In this document: positions 1 to 8,630 of the stretch, one piece after another
Numbering within the stretch: position 1 is the stretch's first letter
Layout: every line of letters begins with the position of its first letter
Assembly (NCBI GenBank): GCA_036004445.1
Contig: DASYRL010000012.1
Span: 1 to 64,000 of the forward strand
DNA: 64,000 bases
Source: DASXUC01 sp036004445
GTDB taxonomy: Bacteria; Sysuimicrobiota; Sysuimicrobiia; Sysuimicrobiales; Kaftiobacteriaceae
Direction of reading: 5' to 3'
Made by a program: the position numbers and the translations under genes
Notes under the pieces: generated by a model
The model's input: only the letters and a program-made list of their open reading frames with translations
Told to the model about the DNA's origin: nothing
Database searches by the model: none

Positions 1-1476
1 TTCGGCAACCCGCGCAAGTTTTCGCGCATCGCGCGGCGGGTCGGGCGCACCAAGCCCATCATCGCGGTCAAGAGCGGGCGGTCCGCCGCGGGCGTGCGTG
101 CGACGCAGTCGCACACCGGCAGCCTGCTGGCCGCCTCCGACGTGACCGTGGATGCGCCGTTCCGCCAGGCCGGGGTCATCCGCACCGATACGCTGGGGGA
201 GTTGTTTGACGTCGCGGTCCTGCTGAGCACCCAGCCGCCGCCGGCAGGACCTCGCATCGGGATCGTGACCAACGCGGGCGGGCCGGGCATCCTGTGCGCG
301 GATGCGTGCCAGGCAGAGGGTCTGGACGTGCCGCCGTTGAGTGAGACCACCGTCGCCGCCCTGCGGGAGTTTCTTCCGCCGCAAGCCAGCGTCGGTAATC
401 CGGTCGACATGTTGGCATCGGCGCCGGCCGCCCACTACCTGCAGGCGATCCGGGCCGTCAGCGCCGATCCCAACGTTGACGCGGTAATCGCCATCTTCAT
501 CCCGCCGGTGGTCACGCAGCCGGAAGATGCCGCGGAGGTGATCGTCCAGGCTGCGCGCGAGCTGGCCGGGACCACACCGGTCCTCACGGTGTTCATGTCG
601 TCGAGCGGCGTGCCCACGGCGCTGCGCGGCGCGGTCGCCGTGCCGTCGTACGCGTTTCCCGAGGACGCGGCCATCGCCCTGGCGCGGGTCGTCCGGTACG
701 GGCAGTGGCGCGCCCGGCCGCCGGTCGACGTTCCGCGGCTGGCGGGGCTGCAGCGGGATGCGGCGGCCTCGACTGTTGCCACGGCCTTGGGACGCGGTAC
801 CGGATGGCTGGAACCGGACGAGGTGGCTGCGCTGCTGGCCGGCTACGGCCTCCCGGTGGCCGCGCAGCACCTCGTGAGGTCCCGGCCGATGCCGCCGCGG
901 CCGCAGCAGCCCTGCAGGGTCCGGTCGCGCTGAAGGCCATCGGGCCGGGGCTGCTGCACAAGACGGATCTCGGTGCGGTCCGTCTCAATCTGCGGGGCCC
1001 GACTCGACGTGGGTGCCGCTGCCGAAGAGATGCAGGCGATGTTGGCGGCGGCGGGCCAGCCCGTCGATGGCTTCCTCGTGCAGGCGATGGCGCCTCCGGG
1101 GGTAGAGATGCTGGTCGGCGTCGTCTCCGACCCGCAGTTCGGACCCGTCGTGGCCTGCGGAGCCGGCGGTGTGCTGGTCGAGCTGCTCAAAGACGTCACC
1201 GTCCGCCTGACGCCGCTGGGTCCCGACGATGCGCGTGACATGATTACCGAACTGAAGTCCTGTCCACTATTGACGGGCTACCGCGGCCGCCCGCCCGCCG
1301 ACGTGGCTGCGCTGGAGGATACTCTTCTGCGTGTGAGCGCCATGGTTGAAGACCTGCCGCAGATCGCCGAGCTCGACTGCAATCCGATCATCGTGCACGA
1401 GCGCGGAGCCACGATCGTCGACGCGCGCGTACGGGTCGCCCCCGACGTGCCCCCGCTCCACATCGCGACCCGCTAG
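1..1476 (+). pseudogene. ADP-forming acyl-CoA synthetase, 5'-truncated by window, two compensating frameshifts
   Basis: The product belongs to the NDP-forming acetate/acyl-CoA ligase family (acyl-CoA + ADP + Pi to acid + CoA + ATP, or the reverse). The frame is open from base 1, so the start lies outside the window. Visible are the SHTG motif around 109-120, where the family carries its catalytic His, the NAGGPGIL segment near 270-290, and a C-terminal ATP-grasp part that continues to 1476. Near 876 the reading frame must lose one base to follow the conserved KAIGPGLLHKTDLGAV segment. It regains its first frame near 1005-1010 through one extra base. Read literally, translation stops at 931-933. 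Two compensating single-base errors this close could be genuine decay or assembly/sequencing error. Family assignment is firm; functional status is not. Confidence 0.8.
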
Positions 1477-1480
1477 CCAA

Positions 1481-1600
1481 CGTCCACTCAGTCTTCCCAG
1501 TCTTCCCAGTCTTCCCAGTCTTCCGAGTCTTCCCAGTCTCAACCCCAACGGCGGTGGACTGGGCGGACTGGGAGACGGGGTAGACTGGGCAGACTTAGAC
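1481..1600. repeat. Inverted tandem array, family A (unit CAGTCTTCC), copy 1
   Basis: Six near-perfect 9-bp units (CAGTCTTCC and one GAGTCTTCC) run from about 1488 to 1540. After a short spacer, the reverse-complement unit (GACTGGG, GTAGACTGGG) is repeated from about 1555 to 1597. The whole could fold into an imperfect hairpin. It fills the gap between the acyl-CoA synthetase and nifJ. Similar elements lie at 35010, 36351 and 40505. Confidence 0.8.
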
Positions 1601-1663
1601 CCGAGCCACAGATAAGGCCGTGGCCCGATGCTGCCACGGACCCGCCGGCGCTACCGTCAAGGC

Positions 1664-4600
1664 ATGAGCACGCGACGGCTGATCACGATTGACGGGAACG
1701 AAGCCGCGGCCTCGGTCGCGTACCGGGCGAGCGAGGTGATCGCGATCTACCCGATCACCCCGTCGTCCACGATGGGGGAACTGGCGGATGAGTGGTCGAC
1801 GAAGGGGCGGCCCAACCTCTGGGGGGCGGTGCCGCAGGTCGTCGAGATGCAGTCCGAGGGCGGGGCCGCCGGCGCCGTGCACGGGGCGCTGCAGGGCGGC
1901 GCCCTGACCACGACGTTCACCGCCAGCCAGGGGCTCCTGCTGATGATCCCCAACCTGTACAAGATCGCCGGCGAGCTGACGGCGTTCGCGATGCACGTGA
2001 GCGCGCGAACGCTCGCCACGCATGCCCTGTCCATCTTCGGCGACCACTCCGACGTGATGGCGGTCCGGCAGACTGGCCTCGCGCTGCTGGCGAGCGGTTC
2101 GGTGCAGGAGGTCCACGACCTCGCCGCCATCGCCCACGCCGCGACACTGCTCACGCGTGTGCCGTTCCTCCACTTCTTTGACGGGTTCCGCACCAGCCAC
2201 GAGGTGTCGAAGATCGAAGAACTCACCGCTGACGACCTGCGCGCGATGCTCCCCGAGCCGTTGATCCGCGCTCACCGCGAGCGCGCCTTGGCCCCGGAGC
2301 ATCCGGTGATCCGCGGCACCGCGCAGAACCCGGACACCTTCTTCCAGGCCCGCGAAGCGAGCAACCCCTACTACATCATGGCCCCGCGGCTGGTCCAGCA
2401 GGTGATGGACCGGTTCGCCGCGCTGACGGGGCGGCAGTACCATCTCTTCGACTACGCGGGCGATCCTGACGCCGAACGGGTCATCGTAGCGATGGGTTCC
2501 GGCGCCGAGGTCATCCGAGAGACCGTGGAGTGGATGGCATCGCGCGGCGAGCGGCTGGGCGTGCTCACCGTACGGCTGTACCGCCCGTTCTCGGTGAGCG
2601 ACTTCGCCGCCGCGCTTCCGCGGTCCGTGCGGGCCATCGCCGTCCTGGACCGCACGAAAGAGCCCGGAGCGCTCGGCGAGCCGCTGTACGTGGACGTGAT
2701 GGCGGCGCTGGGTGAGGTCATGAGCAACGGCGCGGCGCTGCCGCAGATGCCCCGCGTCATCGGCGGCCGCTACGGGTTGTCCAGCAAGGAATTCACCCCG
2801 GCGATGGTCCGCGCCGTGTTCGACGAGCTGGGCAAGCCGCTGCCGAAGAACCACTTCACGGTCGGGATTACCGACGACGTGACCGGCACGTCGCTGGCGG
2901 TGGATCGGGAATTCTCGATCGAAGCGGACGACGTCACGCGCTGCGTCTTCTACGGCCTGGGCGCCGACGGGACAGTGGGCGCCAACAAGAACTCCATCAA
3001 GATCATCGGCGAGCAGACGCCCAACTATGCCCAGGGCTATTTCGTGTACGATTCCAAGAAATCGGGGCAGGTCACGATTTCCCATCTGCGCTTCGGCCCC
3101 CGGCCGATCCGATCCCCGTATCTGATCTCCCGCGCGAACTTCGTTGCCTGCCACCAGTACGGCTTCATGGACCGCTATCCCGTGCTCGAGACCGCGGCCC
3201 CCGGCGCCGTGTTCCTGCTCAACGCTCCGTTCGAACCCGACCAGGTCTTCGACCGCCTGCCGTACGAGGTCCAGGAGGAGCTCATCCGCAAGGGCCTGCG
3301 CATGTACGTCATCGATGCGGCGAGGGTCGCGAGAGCGACGGGGATGGGGGGCCGGATCAACTCCATCATGCAGACCGCCTTCTTCGCGATTTCTGGCGTG
3401 CTGCCGCGGGACGAGGCCATCGCCAAGATCAAGGACGCCATCCGCAAGACCTACGGCCGCAAGGGCGACGACGTCGTCCGGGCCAATTTCGACGCGGTCG
3501 ACGCCACGCTGGCCAACCTCTACGAGGTCCCGATCCCGTCCGCCCCGACGGCCGCGCGACGGCTGAGCGCCTTTGTGAGCGACGAGGCGCACGACTTCGT
3601 CCAGCGGGTGACCGCGGTGATGATGGCGCGGCAGGGCGATCTCCTTCCGGTCAGTGCCTTCCCGCCCGACGGGACCTGGCCGGTCGGCACCAGCCGGTGG
3701 GAGAAGCGCAACATCGCCGACCAGATCCCGGTGTGGGACCCCGTCATCTGCATTCAGTGCAACAAGTGCACGCTCGTCTGTCCGCACGCGGCGATCCGGG
3801 CCACAGTCGTCGAGCCGGCGCTGCTTGGCGACGCGCCGTCCGCACTCAAAGTGGTGCCGTACCGCGGCCCGGAATTTAAGGGGATGCAGTACCTCTTGCA
3901 GGTCGCCCCCGAAGACTGCACCGGGTGCAGCCTCTGCGTCGAAGTCTGCCCGGTCACCGATAAGCAGGATCCCGCGCACAAGGCCATCGACATGGCCCCG
4001 CAGCCGCCGCTGCGTGAGCAGGAGCGCGAGAACTTCGCGTTCTTCATGACGCTGCCCGATCCCGACCGCAGTAAGGTCCGGACCGACGTCAAGGGCACGC
4101 AGTTCCTGCGGCCGCTGTTCGAGTTCTCCGGCGCCTGCGCCGGCTGCGGCGAGACCCCGTACCTCAAGCTGCTCACGCAGCTCTACGGCGACCGCCTGCT
4201 GATCGCCAACGCCACCGGCTGCTCCTCGATCTACGGTGGGAACCTGCCGACGGCGCCGTACACGGTCGATGCATGCGGGCGCGGCCCGGCCTGGTCCAAC
4301 TCCCTGTTCGAGGACAACGCGGAGTTCGGGTTTGGATTCCGTCTGGCCATCGACGTGCAGGCCGCGCAGGCGCGCAATCTGGTGAAGGCGCTGGCCGGCC
4401 GGATCGGCGAGCGGCTCAGCGACGCGCTGCTGTCGGCCGATCAATCGACCGAGGCCGGCATCATCGCCCAGCGCGACCGCGTCCAGTTGCTGCGGGGAGC
4501 GCTGGCCGAACTCGGAACCTCCGACGCCCGGCGGCTGGGTGTGCTCGCCGACTATCTCGTGCGCAAGAGCGTCTGGATCGTGGGCGGCGACGGCTGGGCG

Positions 4601-5260
4601 TACGATATCGGCTACGGCGGGCTGGACCACGTCGTGGCGATGGGCCGGGACGTGAACATCCTGGTGCTGGACACCGAAGTGTATTCCAATACCGGCGGCC
4701 AGCAGTCCAAGGCAACGCCGCTGGGCGCCGCCGCCCGGTTCGCCACCGCGGGCAAGGCCATCCCCAAGAAGGACCTCGGCCTGCTGGCGATGGCCTACGG
4801 GACGGCGTACGTCGCGCGGGTGGCGATCGGCGCGAAGGATCTGCAGACCGTGCAGGCGTTCCGCGAGGCCGACAGCTTCCCCGGGACGTCGCTGATCATC
4901 GCCTATGGGCCGTGCATCGAGCATGGGTATGATCTGCGACTGGGTGCGGAGCACGAGAAGCTGGCGGTCGACTCGGGCTACTGGCCCCTGTACCGCTACG
5001 ATCCCCGCCGGGTCGAGCGCGGCTTGCCGGCGCTGCAGCTGGATTCCCCCGCCCCGAAGGTTGATGTTGCGGAGTTCATGGCCCGCGAGACGCGTTTCAA
5101 GATGGTCGAGAGCGCGGACCCCGAGCGCGCGCGCGCCTTGTTGGAGGCGGCACGGCGGGAGATCGTCCGGCGCGACGCATTGTACCGGCAACTCGCGGCA
5201 GCGGCCCCGACGACGCCCGCGCCGCAGCCGGCAGTGGCAGGGGGGAGCGGGGACGAATAA
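1664..5260 (+). CDS. nifJ: Pyruvate:ferredoxin (flavodoxin) oxidoreductase, single-chain NifJ type
   Basis: A 1198-residue single-chain enzyme that oxidatively decarboxylates pyruvate to acetyl-CoA and CO2 while reducing ferredoxin or flavodoxin in the cytoplasm. The N-terminal pyrimidine-binding domain shows YPITPSSTMGE (about residues 27-37). Two 4Fe-4S sites follow, CIQCNKCTLVCPHA (about 695) and CTGCSLCVEVCP (about 752). The proximal-cluster motif CAGCGETPYLK is near 824. The thiamine-diphosphate/Mg motif GDGWAYDIGYGGLDH begins near 975 and continues to YSNTGGQQSKATP. Length is typical of NifJ (about 1170-1200). The ATG at 1664 is preferred because homologues start just before the ITIDGNEA segment; an in-frame upstream ATG at 1628 would add 12 basic residues. 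It would feed or drain the TCA enzymes found further along. Confidence in function is very high. Confidence 0.97.
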   Translation: MSTRRLITIDGNEAAASVAYRASEVIAIYPITPSSTMGELADEWSTKGRPNLWGAVPQVVEMQSEGGAAGAVHGALQGGALTTTFTASQGLLLMIPNLYKIAGELTAFAMHVSARTLATHALSIFGDHSDVMAVRQTGLALLASGSVQEVHDLAAIAHAATLLTRVPFLHFFDGFRTSHEVSKIEELTADDLRAMLPEPLIRAHRERALAPEHPVIRGTAQNPDTFFQAREASNPYYIMAPRLVQQVMDRFAALTGRQYHLFDYAGDPDAERVIVAMGSGAEVIRETVEWMASRGERLGVLTVRLYRPFSVSDFAAALPRSVRAIAVLDRTKEPGALGEPLYVDVMAALGEVMSNGAALPQMPRVIGGRYGLSSKEFTPAMVRAVFDELGKPLPKNHFTVGITDDVTGTSLAVDREFSIEADDVTRCVFYGLGADGTVGANKNSIKIIGEQTPNYAQGYFVYDSKKSGQVTISHLRFGPRPIRSPYLISRANFVACHQYGFMDRYPVLETAAPGAVFLLNAPFEPDQVFDRLPYEVQEELIRKGLRMYVIDAARVARATGMGGRINSIMQTAFFAISGVLPRDEAIAKIKDAIRKTYGRKGDDVVRANFDAVDATLANLYEVPIPSAPTAARRLSAFVSDEAHDFVQRVTAVMMARQGDLLPVSAFPPDGTWPVGTSRWEKRNIADQIPVWDPVICIQCNKCTLVCPHAAIRATVVEPALLGDAPSALKVVPYRGPEFKGMQYLLQVAPEDCTGCSLCVEVCPVTDKQDPAHKAIDMAPQPPLREQERENFAFFMTLPDPDRSKVRTDVKGTQFLRPLFEFSGACAGCGETPYLKLLTQLYGDRLLIANATGCSSIYGGNLPTAPYTVDACGRGPAWSNSLFEDNAEFGFGFRLAIDVQAAQARNLVKALAGRIGERLSDALLSADQSTEAGIIAQRDRVQLLRGALAELGTSDARRLGVLADYLVRKSVWIVGGDGWAYDIGYGGLDHVVAMGRDVNILVLDTEVYSNTGGQQSKATPLGAAARFATAGKAIPKKDLGLLAMAYGTAYVARVAIGAKDLQTVQAFREADSFPGTSLIIAYGPCIEHGYDLRLGAEHEKLAVDSGYWPLYRYDPRRVERGLPALQLDSPAPKVDVAEFMARETRFKMVESADPERARALLEAARREIVRRDALYRQLAAAAPTTPAPQPAVAGGSGDE

Positions 5261-5275
5261 TCTCCCGCAGGGGAG

Positions 5276-5600
5276 ATGCGCACCTCCGATCCGGCGATCC
5301 AACGGCTGCTCCAGTCCTCTGATCCATTAGTCCGCTACTTGACGCTGACCGAACTCTGCGGGGCATCCCCCGCGCCGTCGAGCCCGCGCGCGCGCGGCCC
5401 GCGGTCCCGGCGAGTCCCCGCGTCAGTCGGATGGCGCATGCCCTCGCACAGTGGCAGTGGCCCGACGGCGGCTAGAACTGCGATCGTCGCCGCGGCGCGC
5501 ATCACGGTTCGCTCCACGAGAGTCTGATCCCGTCGTGGGCGCTCGCCGAGTATCGGGACGCCACACACAGGAGCGCACCGCTCACGTTGCGGGGGTCTAG
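5276..5600 (+). pseudogene. Remnant of a prenyltransferase/squalene-oxidase-repeat protein
   Basis: An ATG at 5276 opens a short frame reading MRTSDPAIQRLLQSSDPLVR then YLTLTEL, which looks like the start of bacterial terpene-cyclase-like (squalene-oxidase/prenyltransferase repeat) proteins. About 130 bases later a different frame reads HALAQWQWPDGG, stop, NCDRRRGAHHGSLHESLIPS and then WALAEY. The family motif is DGGWNC (or DGGFNC) followed by a His-Ser-Ser-Phe-His-like segment, so the TAG at 5473-5475 replaces the expected Trp codon (TGG to TAG). The gene has therefore lost its middle, changed frame and gained a nonsense codon. It sits between nifJ and endonuclease V. The family call rests on remembered motifs; the decay itself is visible in the sequence. 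Confidence 0.55.
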
Positions 5601-5623
5601 CTCGGCCATACTTCGTACCGAAA

Positions 5624-6316
5624 ATGGGCAAACAGGGCTGGCCTGAATCGCCGCAGGCGCTGGAGGAGGAGCAGCGGCGGTTTGCTGCGGCTTCACCGGA
5701 ACCCTGGCAGCCGCCTGATTCGGGGTGGTCTGCTGCGGGCTGCTTCGTCTGCTTCGCCAGAGGGATACCCGGACCGGGCGCCGCCGGCGACCCAGGCTGG
5801 GCGGCGGCAGCGCTCGTCCGCGAGGACGGTACCACTTCGGCTGCCGTCGTCCGCGGGAGGGCAGGGCACCCGTATGTTCCAGGACTGCTGGCGCTGCGGG
5901 AAGGGCCCCTGTTGGAAGCAGCCGTCCGAAGTCTAGTTGAACGGCCCGACGTTGTGGTGATCGATGCCACCGGCCGCGATCACCCGCGGCGAGCCGGTCT
6001 GGCGCTGCACCTCGGTGCGATCCTCGACCTCCCGTCCGTCGGCGCCACCCACAGGCCGCTGCTCGCTCAGGGCGAAGCACCCGCGGACGAAGGCGGCGCG
6101 ATGAGCCCCTTGCTGCTTGACGGTGAGCCCGTCGGCTACTGGCTGCGGACGCGCCAGGGGATCAGGCCGCTGGCCGTGCATGCGGCGTGGCGAACGAATC
6201 CAGACGTCGCCGCATCTGTCGTGCTGGCGCTCTGTCGCGGCTGGAGGGCTCCAGAGCCCTTGCGCCTGGCCCGTCGCGCGGCGCGGGACGCCAGAGCTCA
6301 GGACGAAGATCACTAA
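5624..6316 (+). CDS. nfi: Endonuclease V (deoxyinosine 3' endonuclease)
   Basis: A 230-residue protein of the endonuclease V family, which nicks DNA 3' to deaminated bases, mainly deoxyinosine. The core is clear: PYVPGLLALREGP contains the family's catalytic Glu, VVVIDATGRDHPRRAGLAL contains the second acidic residue and the HPRR segment, and GYWLRTR plus RPLAVHAAWRT match the C-terminal half. The first acidic motif, usually G-x-D in a strand near residue 40, instead reads GCFVCFARG, so the canonical first metal-binding Asp is not where expected. The ATG at 5624 is the only plausible start and lacks a strong ribosome-binding site. The preceding pseudogene runs into its 5' region. Confidence 0.85.
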   Translation: MGKQGWPESPQALEEEQRRFAAASPEPWQPPDSGWSAAGCFVCFARGIPGPGAAGDPGWAAAALVREDGTTSAAVVRGRAGHPYVPGLLALREGPLLEAAVRSLVERPDVVVIDATGRDHPRRAGLALHLGAILDLPSVGATHRPLLAQGEAPADEGGAMSPLLLDGEPVGYWLRTRQGIRPLAVHAAWRTNPDVAASVVLALCRGWRAPEPLRLARRAARDARAQDEDH

Positions 6317-6334
6317 GGCCGAGCCCTGGCGTCG

Positions 6335-6619
6335 TCAACGCAGCATCAAGAACGCTTTGCGTGCTTTACGCAGAGCGCTACCGGCGCGGGTGTCGCCCCG
6401 CAGCTCCATCCGCAGGCACTGCTCCATGCCCGCGGAGATGATATCGACCGCCGCCCGGTCCAGCGCCCCCCGTACGGCCGAAAGCTGCTGGACGATGTCG
6501 ATGCAGTCCCGTCGCGCGGCCAGCATGTCGTTCAATCCACGGACCTGACCCTCGATCCGGCGCAGCCGCGCCATGACCGCCTGGGTAGTCGTTTCCGGAA
6601 GCTTCACCGTGACCGCCAT
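6335..6619 (-). CDS. CsoR/CstR-family repressor, probable persulfide sensor
   Basis: A 94-residue all-helical DUF156/CsoR-family DNA-binding repressor (RLRRIEGQVRGLNDML near residues 18-33). Copper-sensing CsoR uses a Cys-His-Cys triad. Here Cys39 (RRDCIDIVQQLSAVRGAL) and Cys68 (GMEQCL) are present, but the position four residues before Cys68, the usual His, is Gly64. Loss of that His is typical of the persulfide sensor CstR. The gene is divergent from a DsrE-TusA-SQR-like sulfur cluster, and matching palindromes lie in front of both genes (6634-6651 and 6750-6767). I infer that it represses both transcripts until reactive sulfur species form a di- or polysulfide between the two cysteines. 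Family call is very secure; the ligand is inferred. Confidence 0.9.
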   Translation of the reverse strand: MAVTVKLPETTTQAVMARLRRIEGQVRGLNDMLAARRDCIDIVQQLSAVRGALDRAAVDIISAGMEQCLRMELRGDTRAGSALRKARKAFLMLR

Positions 6620-6633
6620 CCTCAGACCCTCCC

Positions 6634-6651
6634 GATACTCCCTGGAGTATA
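6634..6651. promoter_or_regulatory. Operator palindrome in front of the CstR-like repressor gene
   Basis: ATACTCC and GGAGTAT are separated by two bases (CT) and end about 15 bp upstream of the repressor's start codon. The same arms recur at 6750-6767. A/T-rich ends flanking a C/G-rich core resemble published CsoR/CstR operators. The site would mediate autorepression. Confidence 0.75.
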
Positions 6652-6749
6652 TAGCTCGTCCGGAGGAGCCCGCGTCGGGCGGATGCCCGATAGAACATCA
6701 GCGCAGGGTCTGATGTGCCGTCTGCCCTCCGATCGCACGCTGGTCTCGT

Positions 6750-6767
6750 GATACTCCCCGGAGTATC
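6750..6767. promoter_or_regulatory. Operator palindrome in front of the dsrE-tusA-sqr operon
   Basis: GATACTCC and GGAGTATC form perfect 8-bp arms around the two bases CC, ending 23 bp before the dsrE start codon. It is the second, better copy of the palindrome at 6634-6651, so the repressor very likely controls both divergent transcripts. Confidence 0.8.
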
Positions 6768-6790
6768 AACGCGAGCGAGGAGGAGAGGCA

Positions 6791-7213
6791 ATGGCAGAGC
6801 GGCTGTCGATGGTGGTGTTCTCGGGAACCGTGGACAAGCTCTTCCCGGTGGCGATTCTGGCGTCCGGCGCGGTGGCAATGGAGCAGGACGTCAACATCTT
6901 CCTGACGTTCTGGGGGTTGGATGCATTCAGGAAGGGCGAACCCCAGAAGAACATGCGCATGAGCAAGGACTTCGAAGATAAGGGCCAGGCGATGATGGCG
7001 CTGATGCAGCAGAATAACGTCCCATCCTGGTACCAGACGCTGAAGACGGCGAAGGAGCTTGGAAACGGACACGTGAAGGTCCACGCCTGCGCGATGACGA
7101 TGGATCTAATGGGGATGACCGAGGACGACCTCGACCCCATCGTGGATGACGTCGTCGGGGTCGGCGAGTTCGTCGAGGAAGCGCAGAAGGGCAAGGTCAC
7201 TTTGTTCATCTAG
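6791..7213 (+). CDS. DsrE/DsrF-like sulfur-relay protein
   Basis: A 140-residue DsrE-superfamily protein of the DsrE2-like type found beside TusA and rhodanese genes, which carries persulfide sulfur in the cytoplasm. The N-terminus RLSMVVFSGTVDKLFPVAI forms the first strand and helix. The conserved KVHACAMTMDLMGM near residue 100 supplies the single persulfide-carrying Cys. A strong ribosome-binding site (GAGGAGGAGAGG) precedes the ATG at 6791, and the operator at 6750-6767 lies just upstream. It is followed 10 bp later by tusA, so the two are cotranscribed. I infer a role in accepting sulfane sulfur from the downstream flavoprotein or passing it to TusA. Confidence 0.88.
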   Translation: MAERLSMVVFSGTVDKLFPVAILASGAVAMEQDVNIFLTFWGLDAFRKGEPQKNMRMSKDFEDKGQAMMALMQQNNVPSWYQTLKTAKELGNGHVKVHACAMTMDLMGMTEDDLDPIVDDVVGVGEFVEEAQKGKVTLFI

Positions 7214-7223
7214 GAGGACGATC

Positions 7224-7475
7224 ATGGCCGTCGAGCTGCAGGACACGAAGGTTGACCGCACGATCGACGCTCGTGGCAGCTACTGCCCGGGACCGCTGAT
7301 GGAGTTGATCCGGGCGATCCGCGAATCTCGCATTGGCGAGACCATCGAAGTGCTGTCGAGTGATTCCGGCTCCAAGCGGGACATCCCGAAGTGGTGCGAG
7401 AAAGCCGGCCAGCAATTCCTCGGGATCATCGACGAGACCGGCTTCGCCCGGCTCGTGGTCCGCAAGGGACGGTAA
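7224..7475 (+). CDS. tusA: TusA-family sulfur carrier
   Basis: An 83-residue sulfur carrier with the signature DARGSYCPGPLMEL, whose Cys in the CPxP motif carries persulfide sulfur. The short beta-alpha fold continues through IGETIEVLSSDSGSKRDIPK to WCEKAGQQFLG. The ATG at 7224 is preceded by TAGGAGGACGATC, a good ribosome-binding site. It lies between dsrE and the flavoprotein in one operon, the usual setting for TusA in sulfur oxidation or thiol persulfide handling rather than tRNA thiolation alone. Confidence 0.93.
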   Translation: MAVELQDTKVDRTIDARGSYCPGPLMELIRAIRESRIGETIEVLSSDSGSKRDIPKWCEKAGQQFLGIIDETGFARLVVRKGR

Positions 7476-7479
7476 GGCA

Positions 7480-8607
7480 ATGGCCTCTCCACAGGTGGTG
7501 GTGGTCGGGGGCGGCACCGGCGGGACCATCGTCGCCAACCTGATCGCGCGGAAGCATCCCGGCTCGAACGTCACGATGATTTCCCGCGATGCGGGGCACC
7601 TGTACCAGCCGGGGTTGCTGTACGTACCGTTCGGATGGGTGGGCCCGGAGCAGCTGGTCCGGCCGCAGCAGTCGCTGCTGGACCGCCGTGTCCGGTTCAT
7701 CCAGGATACGGCGACGGCAATCGATCCGGCCAGGCGCATGGTGCGGACCGGCGGCGGCGAGATGAGCGCGGACGCGCTCGTGCTGGCCACCGGCGCCCGC
7801 CTTGTCCCCGACGAAGTTCCGGGACTGTCGGCGGCGCATCACTTCTACACTCCGACGGCAGCCCTGCGCCTGCGGCAGGCCCTCGCGGAATTCCGCGGCG
7901 GCCACATCGTTGTCGGCGTCGCCGGCGTGCCGTACAAATGCCCGCCGGCGCCGCTGGAGTTTGTGCTGCTGCTGGAATGGGCGCTTCGCCGGCGCGGGCT
8001 GCGCGAGAAGACGAAACTGACCTACGTGTCGCCCCTCCCGCGCGCATTTCCGATCGAATCGGTGGCCGATGTCATCGAACCGGTCATGGAGCGACGCGGG
8101 ATCGGATTGGCCACGTTCTTCAACGTCGAGGAAGTCGACCCGGCGAAGCGGGTCGTCCGATCACTGGAGGGGGAGGAGCTCAGCTACGACCTGCTCATGC
8201 TCATTCCGCCCCACCGCGGGACGGCGCCGGTCGTCGCGGACGGCGTCGCGGACCGGGGCGACTGGATCCACACCGACCGCGAGACGCTGCAGGTCGGCGG
8301 CTATGAGGGCATCTACGCGCTCGGCGATGCGACGGACATTCCGGTAAGCAAGAGCGGATCGGCCGCCCACTTCGAGGCCCACGTGCTTGCGGAACGAATC
8401 GCCGGCGGGCCTCTTTCGAACGGCTCCGACCCGCGCTACACGGGTAAGGTGATGTGCTTCCTGGAGAGCGGGGATCATCAGGCGACGGTGCTGAGTTTTG
8501 ATTACAATCACCCCCCGCACCCCGCTGCGCCCAACTTTACGGCGTTCGCGATGAAACGGTTGTTCAACCGGGCCTACTGGCACCTCGTGCCGCCCGGCCG
8601 GGTGTAG
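7480..8607 (+). CDS. Sulfide:quinone oxidoreductase-like FAD flavoprotein
   Basis: A 375-residue pyridine-nucleotide-disulfide-type flavoprotein close to sulfide:quinone oxidoreductase and flavocytochrome c sulfide dehydrogenase. The FAD motif VVVGGGTGGTIVANLIARK begins at residue 5. HLYQPGLLYVPFGW and LATGARLVPDEVPGL are typical of the SQR group. Cys in VPYKCPPAPLEF and Cys in GKVMCFLESGDHQATVL correspond to the redox-active pair that forms the sulfide-oxidising trisulfide bridge. A second nucleotide-binding segment ends in YALGDATDIP. The gene follows tusA by 4 bp, and RBS-like GGTAAGG precedes ATG 7480. It would oxidise sulfide at the membrane face, handing sulfane sulfur to DsrE/TusA. The electron acceptor cannot be read from sequence. 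Confidence 0.88.
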   Translation: MASPQVVVVGGGTGGTIVANLIARKHPGSNVTMISRDAGHLYQPGLLYVPFGWVGPEQLVRPQQSLLDRRVRFIQDTATAIDPARRMVRTGGGEMSADALVLATGARLVPDEVPGLSAAHHFYTPTAALRLRQALAEFRGGHIVVGVAGVPYKCPPAPLEFVLLLEWALRRRGLREKTKLTYVSPLPRAFPIESVADVIEPVMERRGIGLATFFNVEEVDPAKRVVRSLEGEELSYDLLMLIPPHRGTAPVVADGVADRGDWIHTDRETLQVGGYEGIYALGDATDIPVSKSGSAAHFEAHVLAERIAGGPLSNGSDPRYTGKVMCFLESGDHQATVLSFDYNHPPHPAAPNFTAFAMKRLFNRAYWHLVPPGRV

Positions 8608-8630
8608 GGAGGAACAGATGATGAAACAGC

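Noticed and set aside
931..933. TGA in the acyl-CoA synthetase as selenocysteine
   Set aside because: The codons around it are out of the conserved frame; a frameshift explains it and no hairpin or Cys-equivalent site is present.
1481..1600. CRISPR-like array at family A repeats
   Set aside because: The units are 9 bp and contiguous, with no 30-40 bp unique spacers, and the second half is inverted. No cas gene is nearby.
1595..5302. Very long open frame on the minus strand opposite nifJ
   Set aside because: It is an antisense shadow caused by GC-rich codon bias; the plus strand encodes a complete, motif-rich NifJ.
5473..5475. TAG in the terpene-cyclase remnant as pyrrolysine
   Set aside because: The expected residue is Trp, the gene is also truncated and frameshifted, and no pyrrolysine context is present.
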